A stretch of DNA of 22,755 nt from the NCBI GenBank assembly GCA_020847355.1, contig JADLCG010000075.1, forward strand, positions 1 through 22,755. The letters are read 5' to 3'. Position 1 is the stretch's first letter, and each line of letters starts with the position of its first letter. The stretch is from Anaerolineales bacterium. GTDB lineage: Bacteria > Chloroflexota > Anaerolineae > Anaerolineales > Villigracilaceae. Positions 21,420 through 22,755 of this stretch are shown here, in pieces. The position numbers and the translations under genes were made by a program. The notes under the pieces are model-generated. The model did no database searches, had not been told where the DNA came from, and saw nothing but the letters and a program-made list of their open reading frames with translations.

Positions 21420-22052
21420 CTATTGCTTACGCGCTTCCTTGATCATGACGAGACTGCCCTTTGCGCCCGGAACCGCGCCATTGATTGCGATCAAATTTCG
21501 CTCTGCATCAACCATCACGACTTTAATGTTATGAGTAGTAACGCGATCTGAACCCATGTGACCAGCGCCGCGTGCGCCTTTTAACACGCGACCTGGCGTA
21601 GTGCCTGAGCCGCGCGAGCCGGGGGCGCGATTACGATCCGAGGTGCCGTGCGTCGCGTTCATGCCGTGAAAATGATGGCGTTTCACTGCGCCAGCAAAGC
21701 CTTTACCTTTGCTCACGCCAATCACATCCACGCGCTCGCCTTCGGCAAAAGCGTCTGCGACTGTGATCTTATCGCCCACCTTCAAGCCATGTTCCTTCGC
21801 GCGAAATTCGCGCAAGTAACGCATTGGGGAAATCTCATTGGCTTTTAAATGTCCCAATTGTCCATTTGTGAGTCTTTTCGGATTCACTTCGCCAAAGCCC
21901 AGTTGCACGGCAGAATAGCCTTCTTTCTCCGGCAGACGTATCTGGGTAACGTAACATGGCCCAGCTTCGATGAGCGTCACAGTGTAAGCGACGCCTTGTT
22001 CATCGAAGATCTGGGTCATGCCAATCTTCTTTCCAATAAGCCCTTTCAACAT
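21420..22052 (-). CDS. rplC: 50S ribosomal protein L3
   Basis: A 210-residue L3, one of the first proteins to bind 23S rRNA. MLKGLIGKKIGMTQIFDE opens the protein, and the central extension reaches the peptidyl-transferase centre (KRHHFHGMNATHGTSDRNRAPGS). GRVLKGARGAGHMG follows. AAAGGAG lies 10 nt before the ATG. The 180-nt gap upstream holds the predicted structured leader. Confidence 0.98.
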   Translation of the reverse strand: MLKGLIGKKIGMTQIFDEQGVAYTVTLIEAGPCYVTQIRLPEKEGYSAVQLGFGEVNPKRLTNGQLGHLKANEISPMRYLREFRAKEHGLKVGDKITVADAFAEGERVDVIGVSKGKGFAGAVKRHHFHGMNATHGTSDRNRAPGSRGSGTTPGRVLKGARGAGHMGSDRVTTHNIKVVMVDAERNLIAINGAVPGAKGSLVMIKEARKQ

Positions 22053-22082
22053 TCTATATATTCTCCTTTAGAAGGTATTGAC

Positions 22083-22195
22083 GAGACTGCCAGCCTGGGC
22101 TTAGGCCGCATCATCTCCGCGCAGTACAGTTAGAGGGTCCGGTGCGGAAGCGTGTGTTTGTGGTTCTACACACAGACCCGCTCTTGTACTGTCTC
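22083..22195 (-). ncRNA. Candidate structured leader RNA between rpsJ and rplC
   Basis: The gap is far larger than its neighbours and can form nested helices. The closing stem pairs GAGAC (22083-22087) with GTCTC (22191-22195). Arm one is a long stem with CAGTACA (22122-22128) against TGTACTG (22185-22191), AGAG against CTCT and GGTC against GACC, capped by GTGTGT/ACACAC (22152-22157 with 22168-22173). A small second hairpin pairs GCCT (22093-22096) with AGGC (22103-22106). The closing and long stems share base 22191, so one pair must give way. The RNA ends 30 nt before the rplC start. A cis-acting ribosomal-protein site is inferred from position and fold; no known RNA family was recognised. 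Confidence 0.55.
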
Positions 22196-22202
22196 AAACA
22201 AT

Positions 22203-22221
22203 CTGCGGGAAATTCCCGCAG
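22203..22221 (-). other. Perfect palindrome just after rpsJ
   Basis: CTGCGGGAA and TTCCCGCAG flank a single base, forming a strong GC-rich hairpin 11 nt after the rpsJ stop. On the minus strand only ATTGTTTG follows, so the U tract is poor. It could attenuate transcription after tuf-rpsJ, or protect or process the RNA end. Confidence 0.6.
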
Positions 22222-22232
22222 TTATTCACTAC

Positions 22233-22544
22233 TTAAATTTTGATTTCGATATCTACGCCAGCCGGAAGATTCAAACGCATTAACATATCAATGGTTTTTG
22301 AATCTGGATCCAAAACGTCAATCAAACGATTGTGCGTGCGGATTTCAAAATGCTCATGCGAATCTTTATCAATGAAAGCAGAGCGACGTATTGTAAAGCG
22401 CTCGAGCTTGCTTGGCAAGGGTACTGGACCAACGACATGCGCGCCAGTTCGCTCGGCGGTTTCGACAATGCGCTTAGCGGATTGATCTAAAACGCGATGA
22501 TCATACGCCTTAAGACGGATACGGATTTTTTGTTTTGCCATCAT
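22233..22544 (-). CDS. rpsJ: 30S ribosomal protein S10
   Basis: A 103-residue S10, also known as NusE for its role in antitermination. KIRIRLKAYDHRVLDQSAKRIVETAERTGA and GPVPLPSKLERFTIRRSAFIDKDSHEHFEIRTHNR are diagnostic. Two tandem ATGs (22544, 22541) follow GGCGAG; either could be used. It starts 8 nt after tuf, with no separate promoter visible, so it is probably transcribed from the str-type operon. Confidence 0.97.
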   Translation of the reverse strand: MMAKQKIRIRLKAYDHRVLDQSAKRIVETAERTGAHVVGPVPLPSKLERFTIRRSAFIDKDSHEHFEIRTHNRLIDVLDPDSKTIDMLMRLNLPAGVDIEIKI

Positions 22545-22552
22545 TATCTCGC

Positions 22553-22755
22553 CTACGCAATAATTTTAGTAACGACGCCCGCGCCGACGGTGAGACCGCC
22601 TTCACGGATGGCGAATTTGGAACCTTGTTCCAACGCCACCGGCACGATCAATTCTACGGTCAGGTTCACGTTGTCGCCCGGCATCACCATTTCCACGCCT
22701 TCCGGCAAAGCGATATTGCCGGTCACATCCATTGTGCGGATGTAGAATTGTGGGC
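22553..22755 (-). CDS. tuf: Elongation factor Tu, C-terminal 66 residues (5' end beyond the window)
   Basis: The right edge holds the last 66 codons of EF-Tu, found by direct translation and ending in TAG. It covers most of domain 3: PQFYIRTMDVTGNIALPEGVEMVMPGDNV, then VALEQGSKFAIREGG and the nearly invariant end TVGAGVVTKIIA. EF-Tu delivers aminoacyl-tRNA to the ribosome as a GTP complex. The GTPase domain lies outside the window. Its place before rpsJ is the classic end of the str operon. Confidence 0.97.
   Translation of the reverse strand, partial: PQFYIRTMDVTGNIALPEGVEMVMPGDNVNLTVELIVPVALEQGSKFAIREGGLTVGAGVVTKIIA

Overview
The window looks like an Anaerolineae-type Chloroflexota genome of moderate GC. 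This rests on the single rplQ-truA-rplM-rpsI tail on the ribosomal operon, the Thr-Pro-rich lipoprotein linker and the style of the short proteins. It is inference; no rRNA gene is present to confirm it.

Two unrelated blocks meet near position 4380. The left block (1-4386) is an accessory redox and copper region. On the minus strand a CsoR-type Cu(I) repressor has a textbook promoter with a G/C-tract operator. It heads a copper operon with a cupredoxin lipoprotein and the first nine codons of a probable CopZ-like chaperone. Divergently, on the plus strand, lie a Crp/Fnr-family regulator, a small DUF1858 protein and a copper nitrite reductase (NirK, AniA-like) whose lipoprotein N-terminus carries a fused cytochrome c domain. 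A terminator follows nirK. Next come an uncharacterised Cys-containing lipoprotein and a small protein with an L7/L12 C-terminal-like domain. The layout suggests that nitrite reduction is controlled by the adjacent Crp-type protein, while copper supply is handled by the CsoR operon.

The right block (4381-22755) is on the minus strand. Read in transcription order it runs tuf (3' end), rpsJ, rplC, rplD, rplW, rplB, rpsS, rplV, rpsC, rplP, rpmC, rpsQ, rplN, rplX, rplE, rpsN, rpsH, rplF, rplR, rpsE, rpmD, rplO, secY, adk, map, rpmJ, rpsM, rpsK, rpsD, rpoA, rplQ, truA, rplM, rpsI and then mazG. It is the complete S10-spc-alpha set except that infA is missing between map and rpmJ, where a strong internal promoter sits instead. 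Genes are mostly 2-25 nt apart or overlapping.

The most unusual signals are non-coding. A 180-nt gap between rpsJ and rplC can fold into a closed multi-helix RNA and holds a stretch resembling a conserved 23S rRNA segment, so it is a candidate ribosomal-protein-binding leader. Other signals are a Shine-Dalgarno-masking hairpin before truA, a hairpin before rpoA, three apparently leaderless genes in the left block, and a TTGCG-N4-CGCAA palindrome at the class II activator position upstream of the DUF1858-nirK pair. No gene-free stretch exceeds 300 bases. I saw no tRNA, rRNA gene, CRISPR array, IS element or phage sequence.
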